Positions 1-9,602 of a DNA stretch of 24,041 nt are shown piece after piece (positions within the stretch are counted from its first letter, which is position 1; every line of letters starts with the position of its first letter). A program made the translations under genes and the position numbers. The stretch is from Cyclostephanos tholiformis (taxonomy: Eukaryota; Bacillariophyta; Thalassiosirophyceae; Thalassiosirales; Thalassiosiraceae): the NCBI GenBank assembly GCA_036939975.1, contig JALLPB010000109.1:1-24041 (forward strand), given 5' to 3'. A model generated the notes under the pieces. The model was not told the origin of the DNA, searched no databases, and saw nothing but the letters and a program-made list of their open reading frames with translations.

Positions 1-289
1 ATCCGTCGGGGGGACCGAGCCACGATCCAAGTTCCAATCCGTTGGGGGCACCGAGTCTGAAGCCAAGTTCCAATTCGTCGTAACGACCTAGAGGGAACCC
101 AAGTTCTAATCCGTCGGATCACCTAGCACTAACCCAAGTTCCAATCCATCGGGGGGACCGGGCCGCAATCCAAGTTCCAATCCGTCGGGGGCACCGAGCA
201 TGAAGCCAAGTTCCAATCCGTCGGAGCGACCTAGTGGGAACCCAAGTTCCAATCCGTTGGAGCAACCTAGCGCCAACCCAAGTTCCAAG
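1..289. repeat. 36-bp tandem repeat with 143-bp higher-order period
   Basis: The word CCAAGTTCCAATCCGT recurs at 27, 63, 99, 134, 170, 206, 242 and 278, giving units of 36 bp except one of 35 bp (99-133). The tails of the units fall into four classes. The unit at 27 resembles that at 170, 63 resembles 206, 99 resembles 242, and the partial unit at 1 resembles that at 134. The array is therefore a four-unit higher-order repeat of about 143 bp. It is cut by the window start. Read on the minus strand a 36-bp unit gives a 12-residue ELG/LG-type repeat, but the 35-bp unit breaks the frame, so I do not call a gene. Confidence 0.9.
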
Positions 290-329
290 ACTGGCAGACC
301 GGCAGACTGGCAGACCAGCAGACTGGCAG
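290..329. repeat. 8-bp tandem repeat (ACTGGCAG family)
   Basis: Five consecutive 8-bp units at 290, 298, 306, 314 and 322: ACTGGCAG, ACCGGCAG, ACTGGCAG, ACCAGCAG, ACTGGCAG. They alternate two variants and directly abut the end of the 36-bp array. Confidence 0.9.
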
Positions 330-790
330 ATTGCGGCTTGCGGAGGAGTTACCAACAGTGTGACTCCGTAGCCTAATAGTACTCTTTAGCCTTCATAATA
401 ATATGGTATTACTAATAATAGTACTAAAAAAAATTACATAATACTGTTGACTGAAACCTGTGCCTCTGGCCCAATAGATCACATTTTAGATACATATATA
501 TGTATATATATATGTCATACCTAATATTATTATCATGATAATAAAATGTTAACTAAAATTTGAGTCTGCCGTAATAATACAATTAAAATAATATTGATAA
601 ATTGAGTCTGCGGCGAAGCCCCTATCGGCTTGTTAGTAATTAATACTTAACATGATCTTTCAAGGCGCTATCAATCATCAATCCATAAAAAATAAATAGC
701 AATGCGAGCCGTCCCGCAGCAGCGAGGAGGGGCAGGGGATTATCGCCAGAAATTTCGACGAGGACGCTGAGTTTGCAATCTTGACGGGAA
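330..790. other. AT-rich intergenic region, leader of the kinase gene
   Basis: No gene is seen. The stretch is AT-rich and includes a TA/CA microsatellite (491-514) and several ATAAT/ATTAT runs. Base composition switches sharply to GC-rich near 690, ahead of the start codon at 791, as expected for a promoter plus 5' leader. No TATA box or initiator could be assigned with confidence. Confidence 0.5.
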
Positions 791-3700
791 ATGACACCGA
801 CTGTGCCCGGCACTACGACGACGGCGTCGTCGACGACCACACCGAGGAGGAGGAGGAAGGCGACGGCGGCGTCGTTGGTCGTCGTCGTAGTCGTAGTCGT
901 CGTCGTCGTCGTTACGGTCATCATCGTTGTTACGGTCGTCCCGGGACATGACCGACATTCGTCGACCGCGAATGGATTCGCCCTCCTCGCCCCATTGCCT
1001 CGCGCGTCTAGGACTGTGATCACGACGACGACGAAGACGACGTCGACGCGCCTCAGTCACGATAACGGCGAGATGGGAGGAGACGAGGTCATGACAACGC
1101 CACGCGACGATGACGACGCGGTGGATGGGACGGTGTCGTCCGCGAGGGAGAAATATATGAAATTGGCGGAGGAGGCTTACGCCAGGTACTATTCTCCCGA
1201 TGTCACGACGAATTCCGACGTCAACTTGCCGTCGAGGGAGGAATATCTCCGATTGGCAACCGACGCCTGGGAGAGGGCCTCCTCCACGTCCTCGTCCTCT
1301 TTTTCCTCGTCCTCACCTGAAGAGGAGAGGATGACATCCTCTACCTCCACCACTCCGTTCTTCTTGACTGCCCCCCCGTCGTCGTCATCCGGCCCCGCCG
1401 CCGATTCTATCGATGCAGGGTTCGGCGGGCTCTCCCGGGACGCGAGGGTGGACGATGGAAATGCGAAGGAGACGGCAAGAAAGGAGGAGGAAGAGGAGGA
1501 TGAGGAGAGGGATGAGGAGCCGAGTGGAGGAAGGACGACGACGTCGACAGGAACTGAAGGAGATGTAAGGACGATGATGTCGACCAAAGGCAACGGCATC
1601 GATCTTGCGCCCGATGGCAAAGTCACGGACGTCATCGATAATCCGATAGTCAACCTCGCGAGGAGATGGATGAGCATCGACGATGATGACGACGATATCA
1701 ATCCGGTGAAAAATATCCTATCGTCGATTATGCCTGCGTTCTTCTTCGGCGGCATCAGAAACGACAAGAGGAGCGAGACGACCGTCGTCAATGGCGGTGG
1801 TGGTCCGGGGAAGGCGGCGATCGCCGTTGATAGTATCAAGGATGGGGACGATGAAGACGATGGCGTGCCATACGGGTTACGACGACTTACGCAGCAGCAG
1901 CAGCAGTCGCAAACGCAGCGACCATCACCAGTGACCAATGACGAGGTCGGCATCAGCGTGGGGGCAATGACGACGACCGCTACAACTACGACAGAAAAGA
2001 GGCCGATAGAGCCGAATATCCTTGGGGGGGGAAGGGCAATGAAGGGCGATGATGGCACCTCGTTCGCGAAAATTTCATCATCGCTCAAGGTGAGTCCTAA
2101 TATGGGCATCAAATCACTTGCTATTAATAAAGATGGAAGAGTCGGAGCGTTCATGGCAAAGAACAACGTCGGTGGAGGTGTTCCATTGACCCTTAAGGGA
2201 AAGGAGTCCGCTCCATCGTTGGATACAAAAATTGATGTTACCACAGTCGATGACAACTTCTTCGCAAGTGTAACGAAATCTATTAGTGTTGCGGGCGACA
2301 AAATAGTCCTTCGGAAACGTTTCCCATTGTCGGTGAAGATGCCGGCGTCGCTCGAACGCGATGGTAATTATGTTTCCGATCCAACAGGCGACGATAGCGC
2401 AGTGTCCAAAGTGATTGAGTCGATAAGGCCCTTGATTATTTCACCTCCCTCTTCGCCTGATAATCCATTAAAAGGTAAAGAGATTTTTTTCGGCGGTGGT
2501 ACGAATAAACCAACTATGGTAGGACTGTCGAAAAAGAAATCGTTCTTGGAGTCAACGAGCAGTCCAACGACACTGTTCTTCAAGTCATTACCCAAGGACA
2601 AATTAAGTGCAATGAAAGCCAAGAATGATAGCGGTAGCATCAGTCCGATGAACAATTCCTTTGTGAAATCATTTACCAAAGGAAAGCTGGGCGAGATCAG
2701 AACAATTTCCGGCGATGGTACGAAGACATCCAACATGGTTGGACTTTCGAGTATGAAATCGGTCTTGGAGTCAACAAAGGATGGCGCAACGCCGAAGAAG
2801 TCGTTTGGCAGAGGAAATTTGAGTGCAATAAAAGCCGAGAATGATGGCGGTAGCACCAGGCCAACAAAGAATTCATTTTTGAATTCATTTACCAAAGGAA
2901 AGCTTGGCGAGATCAGAGCAGAGGATGGACCGTTGCCGCCACGGCCACCACTAAAAGGCATGATAGTGTCATCTAGGACAAATATTGAGACAAGATTGCC
3001 ATTCTCGAAAAAATCGTTTATCTCAAACAAGATAGAACCTGAAGCACCATCAACAAGAACACCAGCATCAGGGGAGAAAAAAACATTTGGCAAGATACCA
3101 AACATGTTGGGCAAATCGGGGCCTAGTATTGGACGAGCAGGGCCATTGCCATTTACAAAAAAGTCTTCATTCATGCGAAGTTCAACAAAGGACGTAGATT
3201 CAGTGGGTATTGCCCGACTTCGGGCGCCCGAGGGAGTTACGTCGATAAAAGAGGTATCTTCTCCGAAATTGCCAGCGATAGTAGACGAAATAGGCGGAGA
3301 TGGAGGAAGCAAAACTGATGTTTGGGTTGTATCCAAGCCACCTACCGCCAATGATCCATTGAGTGTCATAAAAAATCAACGCGAAAGATTCGAAGTCGGA
3401 CGAATCAGAAATCCAATGACGGCGACAACGTTTACGGCACTAGCTCCTCCGTTCGTCGAGAGGGTTGAACCCAGGCGAAGAGAACCTGCAAGTATCATCC
3501 TGCGGCCGGAAGATTTCGCGCCAATGACGAAAGATTTAACCGCTGAGGAGGCGGAGATGGTGCGAATCGCGCGCATTAACGACGCCGACGCATTAGCTGA
3601 TGCCTTGAAACGAACCGCATCATTTTCGATGTCGACGAAAACCATAATGACAACAAAGACGTTGACGAAAGATGATAAAGACAATGTCGCGTTCCCGTCA

Positions 3701-6700
3701 TCATCGAATGAATACGTCTCACTGACTGATGGTCTCACCGCTGAGGAGGCGGAGATGGTGCGAATCGCGCGCATTAACGAAGCCGACGCGTTATCTGATG
3801 CCTTGAAACGAACCGCATCATTTCCGATGTCGACGAAAACCATAATGACAACAAAGACGTTGACAAAAGATGATAAAGGCAATGTCGCGTTCCCGTCATC
3901 ATCGAATAAATACGGTTCATTGACTGATGGTGTCACCGCTGATGAGTTTGAAGTTATACGAATTGGGCCCCTTGACAAGGAGCGTCTCGGCCCTACCACC
4001 TTTCTCCTCGCTGGGTTCAGGGGGCTCTCTTCGGACGCGAGGATGGGCAATGGAAATGAAAAAGATTCTGCATTTGAGAGGGTGGAGGTTGAAGAGGAGG
4101 ATGAGCCGAAAGAACGTGAGAGGAGAACATTTAATTCTGCAGAATCCGTTGCAAAGATGGCTACGACGACTTCGACTGTCGAAAACCTCTCTGAAGGTGA
4201 AAAAGAGAAAAAGACTACAAGCGGGGGCAATGGCATCGAACCCGCTCTCATCGTCAAAGTCAATGAAAATCCGTTCGCCATCTTCGCGAGGCGGTGGATG
4301 GGTTCTGACGACGAAGGCTACATTAATCCCATGGAGACGATTTTGTCTTCAATGATTCCTTCATTCTTCGGTGGTGTCATGAATGACAGAAATATGTTGA
4401 GGAGCGAGGTAACCGTCGACGACCGCGCTCGCGGTTCGAGGAAGATAGTGGCCGTCAATCGTAATTTTGAGGACAAGAAAGATGACGACGGTGCGTCGTA
4501 CGGGCTTCGACGGCAACAGCTGCAGTTGTCGCAAACGCAACGACCATCTTCTGTGACAGCTATTAATTCGACGACCGATGGTAAAAATGATGTTGGCGTA
4601 AGGACGGCATCGACGACAGCAAAGAGGCCAATTGAGCCAAGTATCATATGGGGGGGAAAGTCTATGAACGGTGATGGAACTGAGGAGGAGGCATTCTTCT
4701 CGCCTTCGAAAGGTGTCCAAGAAGCTAGTTTCCAATTGCCGTTGGCGTCGCTAAAGCCCGACGGTGATGATGATTTTGAACAAAAAGGCAACGTCAGTGC
4801 AGTGCTCAAAGGGATTGAGTCGATAAGGCCCTTGATTATTTCACCTCCCTCTTCGCCTGATAATCCATTAAAAGGTAAAGAGATTTTTTTCGGCGGTGGT
4901 ACGAATAAACCAACTATGGTAGGACTGTCGAAAAAGAAATCGTTCTTGGAGTCAACGAGCAGTCCAACGACACTGTTCTTCAAGTCATTACCCAAGGACA
5001 AATTAAGTGCAATGAAAGCCAAGAATGATAGCGGTAGCATCAGTCCGATGAACAATTCCTTTGTGAAATCATTTACCAAAGGAAAGCTGGGCGAGATCAG
5101 AACAATTTCCGGCGATGGTACGAAGACATCCAACATGGTTGGACTTTCGAGTATGAAATCGGTCTTGGAGTCAACAAAGGATGGCGCAACGCCGAAGAAG
5201 TCGTTTGGCAGAGGAAATTTGAGTGCAATAAAAGCCGAGAATGATGGCGGTAGCACCAGGCCAACAAAGAATTCATTTTTGAATTCATTTACCAAAGGAA
5301 AGCTTGGCGAGATCAGAGCAGAGGATGGACCGTTGCCGCCACGGCCACCACTAAAAGGCATGATAGTGTCATCTAGGACAAATATTGAGACAAGATTGCC
5401 ATTCTCGAAAAAATCGTTTATCTCAAACAAGATAGAACCTGAAGCACCATCAACAAGAACACCAGCATCAGGGGAGAAAAAAACATTTGGCAAGATACCA
5501 AACATGTTGGGCAAATCGGGGCCTAGTATTGGACGAGCAGGACCATTGCCATTTACAAAAAAGTTTTCATTCATGGGAAGTTCAAAGGACGTAGATTCAT
5601 TGGATGTTGCCCGACTTCGGGCGCCCAAGGGAGTTACGTCGATAAAAGAGGTATCTTCCCCCAAAGTGCCAGAGATAGAGGAAGAAATAGGCGGGAAAAG
5701 AGAAAACAAAGCATTGCAGTCAATAACCCTAGAGGATGAGGAGCGAAAAAATTCTACCAAGGAGGTCATAGTTATAACTAAGCAATTAGAGGACGAAAGA
5801 TTAGCAGCTTTAATCCAACAAGAGAAGATTTTGGCAGAGCAAAAGCAGACTGTGGAGGCCGCACGTCTTGAGCAGGAGAGGTTGACAGCCATGACCGAGG
5901 AAGCCCAAGTACTGACCAAGCAATTAGAGGAGGAAAGATTTGCGGCATCCATCGAACAAGAGAAGATTTTGGCAGATCAAAGGCAGATTGTGGAGTCCGC
6001 ACGTCTTGAGCAGGCGAGACTGGCAACCCTGACCAAGGAGGCCCAAATTACGACCAAACAGTTAGAGGACGAAAGATTTGCGGCTTTTTTCGAACAAGAG
6101 AAGATTTTGGCAGAGCAAAGGCAGATTGTGGAGGCCGCACGTCTTGAGCAGGAGAAGTTGGCAGCCGTGGCCGAAAATTTGCGTCAAGAGATTGAGCAAT
6201 TCAAGGATAACTTGGTAGAAGTAGCTCGATTAGAAACCGAACGTTCAGAGCGTGAGAGATTTGCAGCATTGATTAAGCAAGAAATGACTTCCGCCGAACA
6301 AGTGCGAAGAGTGGCAGAGGCTGCATGGTCGGATGAGGAGAGAGTGGTGGAGCAAGCGTCTGACCAATTAATGGTGGATTCGACAGGAAAATATATGAGC
6401 AGAAATTATGGCAGTGATGTTGACCTAGTGCCATCATCGCAAAGCATTTCCGCAGCCGTCAGTTTGGAGGACGACGAAGGGGTAACAGCATTGTCAACGA
6501 TGTCATTGGCGGATGCTAAAGATGAACCGTCTTGGCGAATAGCCGACTCTATTCTAGGTGCCTTCGTGAATGCCGAAGAAGGCCTCACTTTTCCGCTGCT
6601 TCACATCGGATATAGGATACAATCCAGCGCATACGGGACAACACACGAGTGCTTTCTAATTCAGTCGATAGAAGATAGTAGCGAGGAGAGCAATAGAGAC

Positions 6701-9602
6701 AATATTGCCAAAATCTTTGATGATGGAAGTATTAAGTTTAGTATCACGCCATGTATAGCCAAACGGCCATGGTCCTTGCCAGAACTAAATGCGACAGTTC
6801 CATCTAAAGTCATGGCGTTCGAACGACGTCAGCGATACTATGATGCGATTGAAGAACAAGTTCAGCAATCCACGCTAGAACCGTGGGAGTTGGACAATAA
6901 GGCTGCCGAAATTCGTCGTTACTATGAGGTCGAGATACACATATTCCAGAAATTTGAGAGAAAGAGAGAGTTGCTTGCAGAACAAAGACGGAAGATTCGG
7001 CAGCAGGAGGAGGCGGGACGAGAACGAGGGATCGCGAAAATCACTGATAATCCTTCGGCCGAAGATATTAAGACTGATCATCTTATTGCAGTGCCGAAAT
7101 TTTTGAGAGTGTATCCCGATGATGGCAGCGGTGGCCCAAATTCCGAAGATGCCATCCCAGAATACGGCGCAACAGGTGCTGACGTGTGGGGGAAATCACT
7201 CAATGGCCTGAGTGGCAGCCATGAATGGTTGGTGTATGAGGGGAGATTCGAATCTGAAGTGACTCTATTAGAGGCCATGGAGGTGAGCGCCAAGTAAAAC
7301 ATGTTATTCAATTAAGTTTTCAAGACGTGTGGAGAATTCAATACGATGTTGTTGCTACTGCTTGAAACTTCTCAACTCGGCGTGAGACCAGTTGAAAGGC
7401 GTATACAATCATGATGGCGTCTATCATCATCTTTGTGGCATTCAACAAGCCATGAATCTTCCTGGAACTTATGACTTTGGAGACGTTTTAGATGTTATTT
7501 GCCGCTCACTTCTTGAAGATTTGGTATTCTTATCTTCTTGCAACGTAGTCCACCGTGACTGTGAGTCAAATCGCCGTGTGCTGTTGTCTGAAAGTATTTT
7601 TTACTTCATTTTTTCTCTAACACACTCCTGGTTTCTAACCGTCGATGTAGTGCGTCCAGGAAATATTCTCTGCGACAGCGAAAACCAGCGTCTGCGTCTT
7701 ACAAACTTTGGGAATGCTCTCGACCTTGATCCGCCACGGGTTGGACTTGACAATGATAGTCTGAAGTTTGATGCTCCGGGGTCCATCGCCAACACACTTG
7801 CTGCCGATGTCTTCTCAGTTGCATTCATAATATGCCAACTGTTGTTCGATGTACCCGATGGGGTACTGAATGAGCAGTTGACGAGTGCGGGTTTCGATCT
7901 TGATTTGTGGCTCCGGCAGACACAGACAGCTGCTGGCTCGAATCTTATGCGTTTGATTGATGCGCTGGACTATTTGAGACAGCGCCGTGGGCTCTGGAGT
8001 TTGCTAAAAACAGCTATACGTCCTAATCCGTTGAGAAAGGTAATGACAGTTTATTTCGTCATGCATTTCGCACACTCTGGGCATGCTTGAGCGATGAAAT
8101 CTCACTCCTAACCTCCTGAACTCTATCCTTCACTCTATTGAAATCTTAAGAAAATAACTGCAGATTCTCTGCGTCAGTTCAACGAGGTCGTGGATCTCAA
8201 GAATGGCAACATCAAATGGACTAAGGAACTGGCTCAAAAAGTAGCCCGAGAGGAGTCTTATTTGGAATCTGTGCTCAATCTGGCATTTGGAGACATAGGT
8301 GGAATATCTGTAACAACTGAAGCGACGAAAGAAATGGGATGGGACAATGAAAACTTAATCACGTCCCAGTCCTATCGTGATGAAGATAGCTTCGACATTA
8401 CCAGGGTTCCTTACACATTAAAGCCTCGGTCAAAGACAACAGTATCAGTCCTATCCAAGCTGTCTAAGGAATCGGACCAATCAATACCCAGAGTTGACCC
8501 AATTGAGAAAGTCGTCAGTAGGGTACAATTGGTATCAGAAAGCGGGGATTACACAGACATAACCCGGCTCAAATTCACACCTACGAGGAAGTCCTTACTC
8601 ACAGACATGCTGACCTCATATTCCAGTAAAAGAATTGTCGGTAATTCGCAGCAGCAAAGAAATGAGGCGTTATTCAGAGAAACTTCTTACGATACTTCAA
8701 GGTCTAATTTTGAGGGGGTCTCCCCCCGCATATCGGATCAGAATGCTATCGAGGCTGTAATTCAGTCATCTTATAATATCCCGGGTGGCAGAGCCAGTGC
8801 AGATTCCATGAAATTGGTACAAATTTTTGCGCCTGCAGGAAAGCTTGGTGTAGAAGTCGACACTCCCGAATATGGAGGACCCGCGTACGTCAGCAGCATT
8901 AGCAATTCTAGCCCTCTCTTGGGTCGGATATTCTTGGGAGATATGATCATTGCCGTGGACAATATGGATGTTCAGCAATTGGTCGCCGATGATGTTTCCA
9001 AGATTCTTCTGGTCAAGAGCACCAACACGAGAAGATTGATATCGGTGTTGAGAAAATTCGAAGGTCCCGAGCAGCCTTCGTATCCATCAAGCGGAAAGGG
9101 TGGTACGCAAGCCCATGCCTCCTTGACCAATGACAAGCGTTTCGAGGAGGTTGAGCAATGGCTCATGTCCTATTTGCCTCAACTCATCAAAGAGGATGCT
9201 GTAAATTACTGCAACACTCTCATAGACGACGGCTTCGACTCGTTGGACATGTTGGCCGAGCTGATGGAGGATGACATACACTTTATGAAGAAGGCGCATA
9301 AACGTGTCATGTTGCGAAGGCTATTTAACGCTACGACGTCTTCTTCCGCATTCAACGAACAAATACCCCCGGCTAAAAAGGTGTACACGGTGGACGAAGC
9401 ACTTGGCGTTGCAGCTCGAAAGGGCATCGAGGCCACTATTGCAGAGGAAAAACGTCTGGCCTCCGAGACAAGACTTGTCGTCGCCAATAATAAGGCCATG
9501 GTGGGACAGAAAAACAAGGGAGAAAAAAAGGAGCAAATCGTTGACTCCAAATCATGTCCCAAGGCCAACGAGGAGAAAAATGATCCAATGCGGGACAGAT
9601 AA
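791..9602 (+). CDS. Chimeric plastid-targeted-type kinase/PDZ/SAM protein, four exons (predicted)
   Basis: Predicted join 791-7282, 7392-7560, 7651-8039, 8178-9602, about 2,824 residues. The ATG at 791 is the first possible start: an in-frame TGA lies at 782-784 and position -3 is G. Order: hydrophobic signal segment (30-50) followed by a Phe-containing ANGFALLAP site, then Ser/Thr/Arg-rich sequence; two short EEYLRLA-like repeats (~117-165); a long low-complexity region with duplicated modules; a 46-residue coiled-coil repeat (~1660-1850); a protein-kinase domain (~1930-2350); PDZ (~2563-2644); SAM (~2671-2735). The kinase C-lobe resembles the thylakoid STN7/STN8 group; that resemblance and plastid location are inference. 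The three introns are supported because splicing restores continuous kinase motifs. The exact acceptor of intron 3 and the C-terminus are less certain. Substrate unknown. Exon 1 alone could be misread as a separate 2,168-residue gene. Confidence 0.72.
878..949 (+). other. Signal-peptide hydrophobic core encoded by a GTC-type trinucleotide run
   Basis: Codons 30-41 are twelve consecutive Val codons (mostly GTC with GTA/GTT), followed by TVIIVVTVV. They lie behind an RRRRK cluster. Downstream comes TANGFALLAP, which resembles the ASAFAP-type cleavage site of diatom plastid presequences with Phe at +1. Plastid routing is inferred. Confidence 0.6.
2413..3298 (+). repeat. Long internal direct repeat, copy 1
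   Basis: Bases 2413-3141 match 4813-5541 with no difference that I could find (729 bp, constant 2,400-bp offset). From 3142 on, mismatches and a 3-bp indel appear, and similarity fades near 3298. It encodes 243 identical residues of Lys/Ser-rich sequence with recurring FTKGKLGEIR-type words. Confidence 0.93.
3535..3955 (+). repeat. 198-bp (66-residue) tandem repeat, 2.1 copies
   Basis: The start of the block, ACCGCTGAGGAGGCGGAG, recurs 198 bp later (CG at 3541 and 3739), and a third degenerate start is at 3937. The peptide TAEEAEMVRIARIN is shared by the first two copies. It lies in frame in the linker between the two large duplicated modules. Confidence 0.88.
4813..5695 (+). repeat. Long internal direct repeat, copy 2
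   Basis: Second copy of the 2413-3298 segment, identical over 4813-5541 and diverging afterwards (for example SSFMRSS in copy 1 versus FSFMGSS here, with one codon lost). It leads directly into the coiled-coil region. Confidence 0.93.
5777..6190 (+). repeat. 138-bp (46-residue) coiled-coil repeat, three copies
   Basis: The anchor CAATTAGAG occurs at 5783 and 5921, with CAGTTAGAG at 6059, a 138-bp period. Each unit encodes a TKQLEDER...EKILAEQ...EAARLEQE pattern rich in Glu, Gln, Lys, Arg and Leu with heptad spacing, predicted as a continuous coiled coil. A degraded fourth unit follows to about 6330. Confidence 0.88.
7283..7391 (+). other. Intron 1 (109 bp, phase 0)
   Basis: GAG|GTGAGC donor at 7283, a CTCAAC branch-like site near 7372, and acceptor ACCAG|TTG at 7391. 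Splicing keeps frame and continues LLEAME into LKGVYNHDG. Unspliced, a TAA arrives at 7295-7297. Confidence 0.72.
7561..7650 (+). other. Intron 2 (90 bp)
   Basis: Donor GACT|GTGAGT at 7561, a CTAACC branch-like site near 7636, and acceptor GATGTAG at 7650. Removal creates HRDLRPGN across the junction, a near-textbook kinase catalytic loop. The intron is 30 codons long with no stop, so retention would keep the frame. Confidence 0.92.
8040..8177 (+). other. Intron 3 (138 bp; acceptor 8177 chosen for frame)
   Basis: Donor AAAG|GTAATG at 8040 and a CCTAACC branch-like site near 8107. The acceptor at GCGTCAG (8177) keeps frame into FNEVVDLKN. A stronger-looking acceptor CTGCAG (8163) lies 14 bp upstream but leads to a stop within about 25 codons. 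Confidence 0.65.
8804..9060 (+). other. PDZ domain
   Basis: Residues ~2560-2645. The carboxylate-binding-loop region reads KLGVEVD, followed by YVSSISNSSPLL, then GRIFLGDMIIAVDN (the typical G-x-GD-x-I-x-x-V-(D/N)-x core) and the final strand RRLISVLRK. PDZ domains bind C-termini or internal hairpins of partners, so this part probably docks the kinase. The partner is unknown. Confidence 0.8.
9138..9330 (+). other. SAM (sterile alpha motif) domain
   Basis: Residues ~2671-2735. EVEQWLMSYLPQL, then DDGFDSLDMLAEL, then MEDDIHFMKKAHKRVMLRRL gives the five-helix SAM pattern (W at the start, Leu/Asp turn in the middle, long C-terminal helix with KRV-L). SAM domains self-associate or bind other SAM domains. 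Confidence 0.75.

Larger units (their letters stand above)
6590..8039 (+). other. Protein-kinase domain (STN7/STN8-like, DFG changed to NFG), split by two introns
   Basis: Seen after removing the introns at 7283 and 7561: a Gly-loop-like SSAYGTTHE; a VAIK-type CIAKRPW (Lys 1991); helix-C Glu candidates in YEVEIHIF (2046/2048); the hinge-like EWLVYEG; the catalytic loop HRDLRPGNIL (2218-2227); NFG at 2239-2241 where DFG is expected; and helix F ADVFSVAF. HRD Asp and loop Asn are intact. The Mg-binding Asp of DFG is Asn, and the APE position reads APG. The C-lobe ending around DLDLWL and GLWSLL resembles the STN7 thylakoid kinase group by my recollection of the family. Activity is doubtful. Confidence 0.8.

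Noticed and set aside
106..355. Minus-strand peptides with ELG/LG repeats over the 36-bp array
   Set aside because: They are products of the tandem repeat; one 35-bp unit breaks the frame, and there is no non-repeat coding part.
1189..5952. Long minus-strand open frames opposite exon 1
   Set aside because: They mirror the plus-strand exon and its repeats; Ser/Pro/Leu-rich composition and no domain. The plus strand has the targeting signal, coiled coil and kinase.
7392..8090. Independent 232-residue kinase-like gene starting at 7392
   Set aside because: It would start at TTG, lack a kinase N-lobe and contain an insertion in HRD; it is better explained as exons 2 and 3 of the upstream gene with intron 2 retained.
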